Of a DNA stretch of 6,352 nucleotides, positions 1 to 6,191 are shown in pieces. A program made the translations under genes and the position numbers. The notes beneath the pieces were generated by a model, which worked only from the letters and a program-made list of their open reading frames with translations, ran no database searches and was not told the origin of the DNA. This DNA is from Prevotellamassilia sp. Its GTDB lineage: Bacteria; Bacteroidota; Bacteroidia; Bacteroidales; Bacteroidaceae. The DNA lies in assembly GCA_018383375.1 (NCBI GenBank), contig JAHAWW010000191.1, positions 1 to 6,352 of the forward strand. The letters run 5' to 3'. The first letter of the stretch is position 1. Every line of letters starts with the position of its first letter.

Positions 1-207
1 GTGCAGAAAGCCAAAGACTGGCGCTTGAAGCAGAGAATGGTTCCGCCGCCCCCACTTCCCGTTGACCCTGACGTAATGGAGGAGAAACGAGAAAAGGCCT
101 TGAAGCGTATCGAAGAGATTGACTCGCTCAACGAAGCCGTCGACCTGCTCAAACGACTCTGTGACGAGGGCGACGAATGGCTGCTTGATATGATTAATGC
201 CATATAA
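1..207 (+). CDS. C-terminal end of an upstream BREX-operon protein (possibly BrxC), partial
   Basis: The reading frame is open from the first base of the window, so this is most likely the tail of a longer gene and not a small gene starting at the GTG at position 1. The 68 visible residues start basic, carry a proline run (VPPPPLP, about residues 14-20), and finish as a charged, probably helical segment rich in E, K, R and D. No catalytic motif is visible. The stop codon is 5 bp before the pglZ start, which indicates one operon. In described type 4 BREX loci the order is brxP, brxC, pglZ, brxL, so the expected identity is the C terminus of BrxC, a large ATPase. That identity rests on gene order alone, since I do not recognise the sequence. 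A small independent protein cannot be fully excluded. Confidence 0.55.
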   Translation: MQKAKDWRLKQRMVPPPPLPVDPDVMEEKREKALKRIEEIDSLNEAVDLLKRLCDEGDEWLLDMINAI

Positions 208-212
208 AAGCT

Positions 213-2627
213 ATGTATAAGCCTTTTGATGCGTTGGAAGAACTCTACCGCGAAATAGAAGAAGACAAACACTGGACCGGCGCTGAGAGCTCTGTGCGCT
301 CCCGCTATCCTATACGCTTTGTGCTCTTTGAGAGTTTTAGCGACTTTAACGACTTCGTGCAGGAGTGTAGCAATCATCATGTCTATGTGCAGAGTATGGA
401 CAAATGGATGGACGCTAACTATGACGACCAACTGATGACTTATTCGCAGTTGGCCCGGCGGTTTGAAGAATACATCAAGAGCTTGCCGGCCAATGATTTT
501 GTCATTGCGCCTTTCTCGGAGATTGTGCGTTTTTATGACAATGAGAAATATGCCGAGTTTGACGCTTTGGTCAAGACTATCGCATTGATAGAGTCGCCCG
601 AAGAAGCCCAGCGCGACCATCAACGCATCTATGTGCCCATTATTGGAATGCAAGGCAAAATGACCAAGTTTCAAGACACGCCCAATGTGCATATTTGGGA
701 ATACCGCAGCAAGCATGAGTCTCGCAACTATAGGTTGATTTTGTCAAGAAGCACGTATGGTGTGGCAGGTCTGGAGAGAGACTACACCTTCTGCCGGAAT
801 ATGAAAGAATGGGTGGCTTTGTGGAAGGTGGGTGGTAAAGTGAAGCCCAAAATAATCTGCACTTCAAAGACCATCTACAACAATGCCCATCACGCACAAC
901 CCGACAACGCTTTTGACTATGTGGTGTGTCGTGGTGCGTGGGAGTTTTTGAAATATGGTTTGAACCTCAAATTAGATGTTGCCACCCCGAAAGAGGAACA
1001 ATTGCATTTCTGGGAGCAGTTGGCAGAATGCGTGGATGTGGACGATTTTGACTTTGAACAATTCGTCAATCATCGTTTTAATGCCAATAATCTGACAGAT
1101 GCCAACACCTTCGTGCAAATCTGGTTTGAGTGTCACGACGATTTCTCGCGCTGGTTGCTCAAGACTTATTACCTTAGCACGATTGGTCGAGAGACTTATT
1201 TGGGCAGAGTGTTATCGACCGTCGAAACAATGAGTACATCGGCATTGTTTTCTTGCATGGCTACACTGATATTCGATGATGAGTCGATAAATGAAGCGGC
1301 TTGTGGACAACGTCGTCTCTTGTTGACTGAAGCGCTTAGGCAAAACGTGCAAATCACCGAACAAGCTGAGGAAAAAGTGAGAGAAAAACTCTGTAGGATG
1401 GCAGCTGACCCCGAAAGAGGTTATGGAGTGGCAATGAAGTATATGTCGCCGCTGACCACGGCGGAGCAAAACCTTATGGTCGAATGGTTGGGCAAGGGGC
1501 TTATCGAACGACATGACATCGCACAGCTGTTTCCGTCACTCTACGACTATACCGCAGATTTCAATCTACAACTGGCCGACAACAATGATTGGGTCAACGA
1601 CTATTTTGTTGCATATGTCAGGGCGAAGATTGGCAACCACATCTCAGATACTTTGCAGGCCCGGTTGATGGCGCTGAACGAGAATGAAGTGGCATTTGAA
1701 ACGTGGAGTAACCGGTTTCAGACTGTGAAGACGCTGCTTTATAACCGCTCGGATATTGATGTGTATTATTGGATAGACGGTCTTGGTGTGGACTGGATAC
1801 CATTTATCAGCAAAGAAATAGAGCGACACAGGATGGATGGTGTGTATCTCAACGAAATACATCTGTGCCGTGCCATGCTACCCACCGTGACCGAAGTGAA
1901 TAAGGCCAAACTGGAAGAAATCACTGACAACCTTAGGAAAATTGGCGATTTAGACAGTTTTGCCCACTCACAAAAGAGCTATCCCCAGTATCTGGTAAAA
2001 GAAATGACCATTGTACGGGATGCCATACGGCAGGTGCTCTCGCATTATAACGGAAAGAAAATTGCATTTATTTCTGACCACGGTCTCAGCTATATGGCTT
2101 CGATGGGAAAGGGACTTAACCTGGCCGGTATAACGCCCAATCACGCTGGTCGTTGTGCTGTCTGGAACAAGGGAACTGCACCACACGATAATAGCTATAA
2201 GGTGATGGACGACGGCAAAATGATATGTGCCTTGTCCTATAACTCTTTGGCTGCAAAGATACCTTCAGGCCAGGGTGCCCACGGTGGCGCCACGCCCGAA
2301 GAAGTGCTTGTGCCGGTAATCATTGTGTCAAGTCAAAAGAACGCATCAAACTATTCGGCAAGACTGCTTGTGGATGAAGTCAGCAGCGTCAATCCTGTAT
2401 TGAAATATGCCATTAAAGGATTGAGCAGCATCGATGTGCCGCGTGTGGAATATAATGGTGCCGAATATGCTCTGCACAGGAGCGCCGGCGACACCTTTGA
2501 GAGTGAGCGGTTAATGCTCGTTGACACGGCAACCAAAGCGACTCTGACAATTGGGACATTCAAACATACAGACATATTGAAAATCAATACAGGTGCTCAA
2601 GAAGACGACCTGTTTAATGATTTCTGA
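213..2627 (+). CDS. pglZ: BREX system PglZ, alkaline-phosphatase-superfamily protein (BREX-4 type)
   Basis: This complete 804-residue protein belongs to the PglZ family, a core component of all BREX anti-phage systems that carries an alkaline-phosphatase-like metal-binding fold. The C-terminal third shows the family signature in order: WIDGLG (520-525, metal-ligand Asp522), LPTVTEVNK (556-564, with Thr558/Thr560 where the nucleophile-like residue of the superfamily lies), ISDHG (620-624, Asp622 and His623) and GAHGGATPEEVLVPV (688-702, His690). All apparent metal ligands are present, so the site looks intact. The N-terminal 500 residues are long and mostly helical, beginning with RFVLFESFSDF (about 35-45), which I associate with BREX-4 PglZ. 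The ATG at 213 lies 5 bp after the preceding stop; no Shine-Dalgarno is present, as is usual in Bacteroidetes. The exact biochemical role of PglZ in BREX is not settled; it is needed for defence in studied systems. The subtype is less certain than the family. Confidence 0.9.
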   Translation: MYKPFDALEELYREIEEDKHWTGAESSVRSRYPIRFVLFESFSDFNDFVQECSNHHVYVQSMDKWMDANYDDQLMTYSQLARRFEEYIKSLPANDFVIAPFSEIVRFYDNEKYAEFDALVKTIALIESPEEAQRDHQRIYVPIIGMQGKMTKFQDTPNVHIWEYRSKHESRNYRLILSRSTYGVAGLERDYTFCRNMKEWVALWKVGGKVKPKIICTSKTIYNNAHHAQPDNAFDYVVCRGAWEFLKYGLNLKLDVATPKEEQLHFWEQLAECVDVDDFDFEQFVNHRFNANNLTDANTFVQIWFECHDDFSRWLLKTYYLSTIGRETYLGRVLSTVETMSTSALFSCMATLIFDDESINEAACGQRRLLLTEALRQNVQITEQAEEKVREKLCRMAADPERGYGVAMKYMSPLTTAEQNLMVEWLGKGLIERHDIAQLFPSLYDYTADFNLQLADNNDWVNDYFVAYVRAKIGNHISDTLQARLMALNENEVAFETWSNRFQTVKTLLYNRSDIDVYYWIDGLGVDWIPFISKEIERHRMDGVYLNEIHLCRAMLPTVTEVNKAKLEEITDNLRKIGDLDSFAHSQKSYPQYLVKEMTIVRDAIRQVLSHYNGKKIAFISDHGLSYMASMGKGLNLAGITPNHAGRCAVWNKGTAPHDNSYKVMDDGKMICALSYNSLAAKIPSGQGAHGGATPEEVLVPVIIVSSQKNASNYSARLLVDEVSSVNPVLKYAIKGLSSIDVPRVEYNGAEYALHRSAGDTFESERLMLVDTATKATLTIGTFKHTDILKINTGAQEDDLFNDF

Positions 2628-2642
2628 CAATAAGACTACGAT

Positions 2643-4082
2643 ATGCAAGCATCTACAACAGAAAAGTTGAAAGAACAGTTCGCTTCGATGGCCATATACA
2701 AAGACCCGGCCTCGACAAACAGTTTGTTTGCCGGGCGTAATCTGCCATCGTTTGTCAAGGACTTTATTCTGAAGAAATACATCTTGAAAGATGGTATGCT
2801 CAACCGTGAAGGACTGACGCAATTCATGGACAAAGTCATTCCGGAGAAACAGACCGATGTGAAAGACCGGCTTGCCGCAGGCGAGGAACTGGTCTTGTTG
2901 GCACGATTTATCATCTACATCGATTTGGTAAGAGGTGTCAGACGTTTTGGAATACCAGACCTTGGCATAAAAATCAATGAGGGTCAGATACCGGAATATG
3001 TCTACAAAAACCACGCAGGCGAACTTGTTGACGGAGAGAAGTGGGGTATTGTCAAACTCTCACTGCTGCCGGATGCAGACGGAAAGAAGAACCACGTGGA
3101 AATGGTGGACTATAAACCATTCAAGCCCTACCGCTCAGTGGATGTGGACTATCTTCGTGACGCCAGACAGGCTTTCACCATACAGGAATGGATTGACCTG
3201 CTCCTTTCGGCAATGGAGTATGAAAGTGATGGGTTTGACAGTCTCACTCAGAAGATGGAATTTTTGACCCGCCTTTTGATTTTTGTAGAGCCTCGACTCA
3301 ATGTTATTGAGTTGGCACCAAAGGGCACGGGCAAATCGTATGTTTTTGGCAATCTTTCAAAATATGGCTGGCTGGTCAGCGGCGGTAAGGTGACACGTGC
3401 AAAACTGTTTTATGATAAAAACAAACAGCAGAACGGCATCATTAAGAACCATGACTTCACCGCCTTTGATGAGATACAGACCATAAAATTCCAAGAGCCG
3501 GTAGAAATACAAGCTGCATTGAAGTCGTATCTGGAATTTGGTAAGACAACGATAGACAACAATGAGTTCAGTTCGGAGTGTGGCTTGATGCTTATGGGCA
3601 ATATTCCACTCAATGAACAGCGCCGCCCCTTGAACTATCGTTATTTCGACTCTTTGCCTCAATCATTCAGAGAGTCTGCTCTGCTTGATCGTTTCCATTG
3701 TTTTATCGAAGGATGGCATTTGCCACGTATCCATAAAGGCCTCATCTACAAAGGCTGGACCATCAACGTGGAGTATTTCTCGGAAATTATGCACACACTG
3801 CGAACTCAGAATGTCTACGGGTTGCTGTTTGACGAATTAGTAGAGTATGAAAAGAATGCCGACACGCGCGACTTTAATGCTGTCAAGCGTGTAGCTGTGG
3901 GCTATATGAAGCTTTTATTCCCTCACTGGGCCACTGTGGAGAACGTCAATAAGGAAGACTTTGACACTTATTGTCTTCAGCCGGCCATCAGACGACGTGG
4001 GATTATCAAAGAGCAATGTCACTATATCGACCCGGAATTTAAGACGGTGATGCCGGCCTTTTGGATAAGGAAACAGATGTAA
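2643..4082 (+). CDS. brxL: BREX system BrxL, short-form AAA+ ATPase (Lon-related)
   Basis: This complete 479-residue protein resembles the Lon-related BrxL family of BREX systems, in particular the shorter form of about 450-480 residues. An N-terminal region (about 1-200) precedes an AAA+ core: Walker A APKGTGKS (225-232), Walker B ending TAFDEIQ (Asp276, Glu277), a sensor-1-like LMGN (Asn320) and a probable arginine finger in LLDRF (Arg350). All ATPase residues look intact. Long BrxL proteins of type 1 BREX, near 680 residues, continue into a Lon-protease-like domain; here the protein ends soon after the AAA+ lid and no Ser-Lys protease dyad is recognisable. It starts 15 bp after pglZ on the same strand, so co-transcription is very likely. 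Studied long BrxL is a ring-forming, DNA-binding ATPase that acts as a phage-restriction factor; the same role here is inferred. The ATG is chosen because it opens the frame just after the pglZ stop. No ribosome-binding motif is visible. Confidence 0.88.
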   Translation: MQASTTEKLKEQFASMAIYKDPASTNSLFAGRNLPSFVKDFILKKYILKDGMLNREGLTQFMDKVIPEKQTDVKDRLAAGEELVLLARFIIYIDLVRGVRRFGIPDLGIKINEGQIPEYVYKNHAGELVDGEKWGIVKLSLLPDADGKKNHVEMVDYKPFKPYRSVDVDYLRDARQAFTIQEWIDLLLSAMEYESDGFDSLTQKMEFLTRLLIFVEPRLNVIELAPKGTGKSYVFGNLSKYGWLVSGGKVTRAKLFYDKNKQQNGIIKNHDFTAFDEIQTIKFQEPVEIQAALKSYLEFGKTTIDNNEFSSECGLMLMGNIPLNEQRRPLNYRYFDSLPQSFRESALLDRFHCFIEGWHLPRIHKGLIYKGWTINVEYFSEIMHTLRTQNVYGLLFDELVEYEKNADTRDFNAVKRVAVGYMKLLFPHWATVENVNKEDFDTYCLQPAIRRRGIIKEQCHYIDPEFKTVMPAFWIRKQM

Positions 4083-4104
4083 CCACCCGCTTCTCTCCGG
4101 CTGA

Positions 4105-4114
4105 GGCTTAAGCC
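4105..4114. repeat. Short perfect palindrome at the brxL/SBD-gene convergence
   Basis: GGCTTAAGCC is a 10-bp perfect palindrome that contains the stop codon of the minus-strand gene. It lies in the 25-bp space between the convergent stops and has no T-tract on either side, so it does not look like an intrinsic terminator. I see no other terminator here, so transcripts of the two convergent genes may overlap. Confidence 0.35.
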
Positions 4115-4677
4115 ACCACGGCAAGAAACGGTAAGGCCAAAAGCAGACAGTTGATGTCTGGCATCACAGCTGTGGGCTGGTTGCTGAGATATCGGTCAAT
4201 CAGCAGGGTGCGCAGAACGGCCCTATGGTCCGCCTGTTGCAATAGTTTGAACAACAACGGGTCAATCTCAGCGTATGCGAAAGACTCACGCAGCGATTTG
4301 AGCGCATAACTGCCTGAAAATGCCTGTTTCTTCTTGATTGCGGACTCAAAAGGACAAGGTTCTGCAGCCATCTGGATTTTGGCAGCGGCCTCAGTCTTAT
4401 CGATTAGTTTCCAGAAAGTTTCATGCTGCAGATGGAAAAAAGGCTTGCCTATATCGGGTGTGAAAATGGCTGAAGTACCAATGTATTTGCTCCATATCGT
4501 ATGGAACATCTCGTTTAGTTGGTCGCTAAGCTTAATGCGTGGCGATGTGATTTCCCCTTGTTCAATCAACTCCATTATGGCAAGGAGTAACACCGCTTTA
4601 TGAGGGGCTTTGTGACCTTTTCGGACATTAGTGTGAAGTGCCGAAAAGGCCTTGATGTAACTTTTTAGCGTTTGCAT
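4108..4677 (-). CDS. Stand-alone SBD-like protein (ScoMcrA-type N-terminal domain, HNH nuclease domain absent)
   Basis: From the preferred ATG at 4677 the product has 189 residues. It resembles the N-terminal domain of ScoMcrA-like HNH endonucleases, which in ScoMcrA binds phosphorothioated DNA. Visible hallmarks are GHKAPHKAVLLLAI (21-34), the helix-rich acidic/hydrophobic stretch after it, and KPFFHLQHETFWKL (78-91), followed by the linker-type helices SLRESFAYAEIDPLLFKLL (128-146) and LRTLLIDRYL (155-164). In the nucleases an HNH domain follows this last helix; here only about 25 mostly hydrophobic residues remain before the stop, and no HNH motif or Cys pair occurs. The frame also runs back to a TTG at 4761, but that start lies inside a palindromic repeat and adds 28 unlikely residues; an ATG at 4695 is a second option. 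The gene converges on brxL with 25 bp between stops. It may be a nuclease-free reader of modified DNA or a truncated endonuclease. The family assignment is from memory of motifs, not a search. Confidence 0.65.
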   Translation of the reverse strand: MQTLKSYIKAFSALHTNVRKGHKAPHKAVLLLAIMELIEQGEITSPRIKLSDQLNEMFHTIWSKYIGTSAIFTPDIGKPFFHLQHETFWKLIDKTEAAAKIQMAAEPCPFESAIKKKQAFSGSYALKSLRESFAYAEIDPLLFKLLQQADHRAVLRTLLIDRYLSNQPTAVMPDINCLLLALPFLAVVA

Positions 4678-4746
4678 ATTGCCATGATTGACCATTAGAC
4701 GTATAGCGTTTTGAAAGATTTCGCGCCAGGCAGGAAGGTATATCAA

Positions 4747-4788
4747 CTCAATACTTCCCAAAAATCGCGTTTTTTGGGAAGTATTGAG
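4747..4788. repeat. Palindrome copy 1: perfect 18-bp inverted repeat
   Basis: The left arm CTCAATACTTCCCAAAAA (4747-4764) is exactly complementary to the right arm TTTTTGGGAAGTATTGAG (4771-4788), with the loop TCGCGT between them. The core of 34 bp at 4752-4785 is repeated almost exactly 41 bp further on. The hairpin lies in the gap between fic and the SBD-like gene, both on the minus strand. It could end fic transcription, act as a processing or protein-binding site, or be a member of a dispersed palindromic repeat family. A T-run sits inside the stem rather than after it, so it is not a classical terminator. Confidence 0.9.
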
Positions 4789-4792
4789 CTCT

Positions 4793-4826
4793 TACTTCTC
4801 AAAAATCGCGTTTTTTGGGAAGTATT
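4793..4826. repeat. Palindrome copy 2: imperfect inverted repeat overlapping the fic stop codon
   Basis: The arms 4793-4805 and 4812-4824 are 13 bp each with one G·T pairing (T4799 against G4818) around the same TCGCG centre. As a direct repeat, 4793-4826 matches 4752-4785 in 33 of 34 positions (C4758 against T4799). Its last bases carry the TAA stop codon of the Fic gene (4825-4827, minus strand), so the repeat directly abuts the end of that gene. The outer arms are less well paired than in copy 1. Confidence 0.88.
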
Positions 4827-5979
4827 ATGATTGTTCAGATACTGACTCGACAGAAAGAGTGGTTTTTTCTTTTGGGGTGTCTGAAACGCTCAAAAACAGT
4901 TGCATTAAAGGTATGTTGATGTAATAATGGTTTCGTCCAACTCTGATTTTCTGAATGAGGCCTGTTTTAGTGACTTCGTTGAGATAGCGCGTGGCAGTTT
5001 GTCGACTGACATTCAATTCTTTTTCAAGGAATTCTACTTTTGTGTAGGGATGAAAGAATAGATTGTTGAGCAGTTCATGCCTGTATTGTTTGCCAAACTT
5101 TGGGCGAAGAATAGATTTAAAAGCGGTCATTAACCTTGATATGCCCTTAACAAGACGGGTGGTTTCAATTGCAGTCTCTTCAATCCCCTTCAAGATGAAA
5201 AGAATCCATGACTCCCATTCGGCTTTATTGTCATTGCTTTGGTCTCTTATTGCTTGAATGAGACGATAATACTCTCCCTTGTTATGAGTGATGTATCTGC
5301 TAATATACAGGATGGGTAGGTCCAGCCTGCCTGTTAAGACAAGATACAGCACGCAAATGATGCGGCCTGTACGGCCATTGCCATCGTAGAATGGGTGGAT
5401 GCTTTCGAATTGGTGATGGATGATGGCCAGTTTGATGAGTGGATCTAAGTCGGAAAGGTTGTCATTATTGATGAATCGTTCCAGATTATCCATTAGGTTA
5501 AGAATGGTTTGCCTGTCTTGAGGAGGTGTGTATATCACTACACCATCTGAACGCTTCAGGGCAGTACCCGGTACACTTCTGAAACCTGCTGAGTTGTGCT
5601 CTAACAAAGCTTGTATTTCCTTGATAATCGATGAGGTGAGAACTTTCTTTTGTGTGACCAAATGGAAACCATGCTCCAACGCTTCTCGATAATTAAGCAC
5701 TTCTTTTGTGGCGGCATTGACTGCTAACTCAGAGATTGCTGCTGCTGCCCCTTGATACAAATCATCTTGTGTCGTGACAATATTCTCAATCTCAGAACTG
5801 TCTTTTGCCTCCTGTAAGGTTAGCGTGCTGATGAGGATTTGCTCGTTAGGTATAGTCAACGCAACTCCCTTTAACTCTGCTAACCTACGATTGGCCTGAT
5901 TGAGTTGCTTGAGAATATCTTTTGTCTCCAAATCAAATGGTAGAGGAAGATGGGGTATCGAATATTGAGGGCTGCTCAT
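4825..5979 (-). CDS. Class II Fic protein (probable AMP-transferase) with C-terminal winged-helix domain
   Basis: This complete 384-residue protein has the layout of stand-alone Fic proteins such as Shewanella SoFic: a Fic N-terminal domain (about 1-100), the Fic core and a C-terminal DNA-binding-like wing. The inhibitory helix motif (S/T)xxxE(G/N) is SSEIEN at 61-66, with Glu65 placed to block ATP orientation, which makes it class II. The catalytic loop is HPFYDGNGRTGR at 195-206, with His195, Asp199, Asn201, Arg203 and Arg206 all kept, so AMP transfer from ATP to a protein hydroxyl is expected. Residues about 312-354 (FLEKELNVSRQTATRYLNEV and the following wing) form a winged helix-turn-helix. 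The target protein cannot be read from sequence. A probable promoter lies just upstream and the stop overlaps a palindrome. No separate antitoxin gene is next to it, in line with built-in inhibition. Fic genes occur often in defence islands, but a functional link to BREX is unproven. Confidence 0.93.
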   Translation of the reverse strand: MSSPQYSIPHLPLPFDLETKDILKQLNQANRRLAELKGVALTIPNEQILISTLTLQEAKDSSEIENIVTTQDDLYQGAAAAISELAVNAATKEVLNYREALEHGFHLVTQKKVLTSSIIKEIQALLEHNSAGFRSVPGTALKRSDGVVIYTPPQDRQTILNLMDNLERFINNDNLSDLDPLIKLAIIHHQFESIHPFYDGNGRTGRIICVLYLVLTGRLDLPILYISRYITHNKGEYYRLIQAIRDQSNDNKAEWESWILFILKGIEETAIETTRLVKGISRLMTAFKSILRPKFGKQYRHELLNNLFFHPYTKVEFLEKELNVSRQTATRYLNEVTKTGLIQKIRVGRNHYYINIPLMQLFLSVSDTPKEKTTLSVESVSEQS

Positions 5980-6005
5980 AAAAGGGTGGTTTGAATGTTT
6001 GTCTA

Positions 6006-6013
6006 CAAAATTA
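6006..6013 (-). promoter_or_regulatory. Probable Bacteroidetes -7 promoter box for fic
   Basis: Read on the minus strand, the sequence is TAATTTTG, an exact match to the Bacteroidetes -7 consensus TAnnTTTG. It lies about 27 bp before the fic ATG, which would give a leader of roughly 20 nt. No TTTG -33 box is clear at the expected spacing; that place is taken by 8-bp tandem repeats. Confidence 0.5.
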
Positions 6014-6014
6014 G

Positions 6015-6034
6015 ATGTTTTTATGTTTTTATGT
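6015..6034. repeat. Tandem 8-bp repeat (2.5 copies) upstream of the fic promoter box
   Basis: ATGTTTTT occurs at 6015-6022 and 6023-6030, followed by a partial ATGT at 6031-6034 (plus-strand reading). It directly abuts the -7 box on its upstream side, where RNA polymerase or a regulator would contact the DNA. It may be an operator, for example for the winged helix of the Fic protein itself, or simply low-complexity AT-rich DNA. Confidence 0.6.
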
Positions 6035-6123
6035 GGCAGCTTGTGGAATAAAAAAGAGTGGGGGATTGGTGGAGGAGTGGTGATTTCGACCCAATGCGAA
6101 TTTGTCTCTTTTGACTTTCATAA

Positions 6124-6166
6124 AAAAACTCCCCCGGCACAACCGCTGTGTGAAGGGGGAGTTTTT
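6124..6166. terminator. Bidirectional intrinsic terminator between tdh and fic
   Basis: The arms AAAAACTCCCCC (6124-6135) and GGGGGAGTTTTT (6155-6166) pair perfectly over 12 bp. The 19-nt loop can form a smaller CACA/TGTG stem inside. T-runs follow the GC-rich part on both strands, so it can act in both directions. It lies 25 bp after the tdh stop in tdh's direction of transcription and so most likely ends that transcript, insulating fic from it. Confidence 0.88.
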
Positions 6167-6191
6167 GAGGATATGTAATGACGAGATTGGC

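Noticed and set aside
640..897. Minus-strand Cys-rich frame of 85 codons that might suggest a zinc protein
   Set aside because: It is fully antisense to the conserved pglZ frame, and the cysteines have no regular spacing.
2511..3014. Minus-strand reading frame of 167 codons
   Set aside because: It lies opposite the pglZ/brxL junction, crosses both genes and is low in recognisable protein features; it is an antisense shadow of real coding sequence.
2977..3267. Plus-strand alternative frame of 96 codons within brxL
   Set aside because: It is out of frame inside an intact brxL whose own frame carries all the family motifs.
4083..4107. HNH nuclease remnant downstream of the SBD-like gene
   Set aside because: Only 25 bp separate the stop from the brxL stop, and the antisense side of brxL shows no HNH or Cys-pair motif in the short stretch I read.
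4678..4761. N-terminal extension of the SBD-like gene from a TTG at 4761 (28 extra residues)
   Set aside because: The TTG lies inside the palindromic repeat, and the extension precedes what looks like the usual N terminus of the domain. The ATG at 4677 leaves a normal 23-residue lead before APHK.
4747..4826. CRISPR array
   Set aside because: There are only two units, they are internally palindromic, and just 7 bp separate them, so there is no room for spacers.
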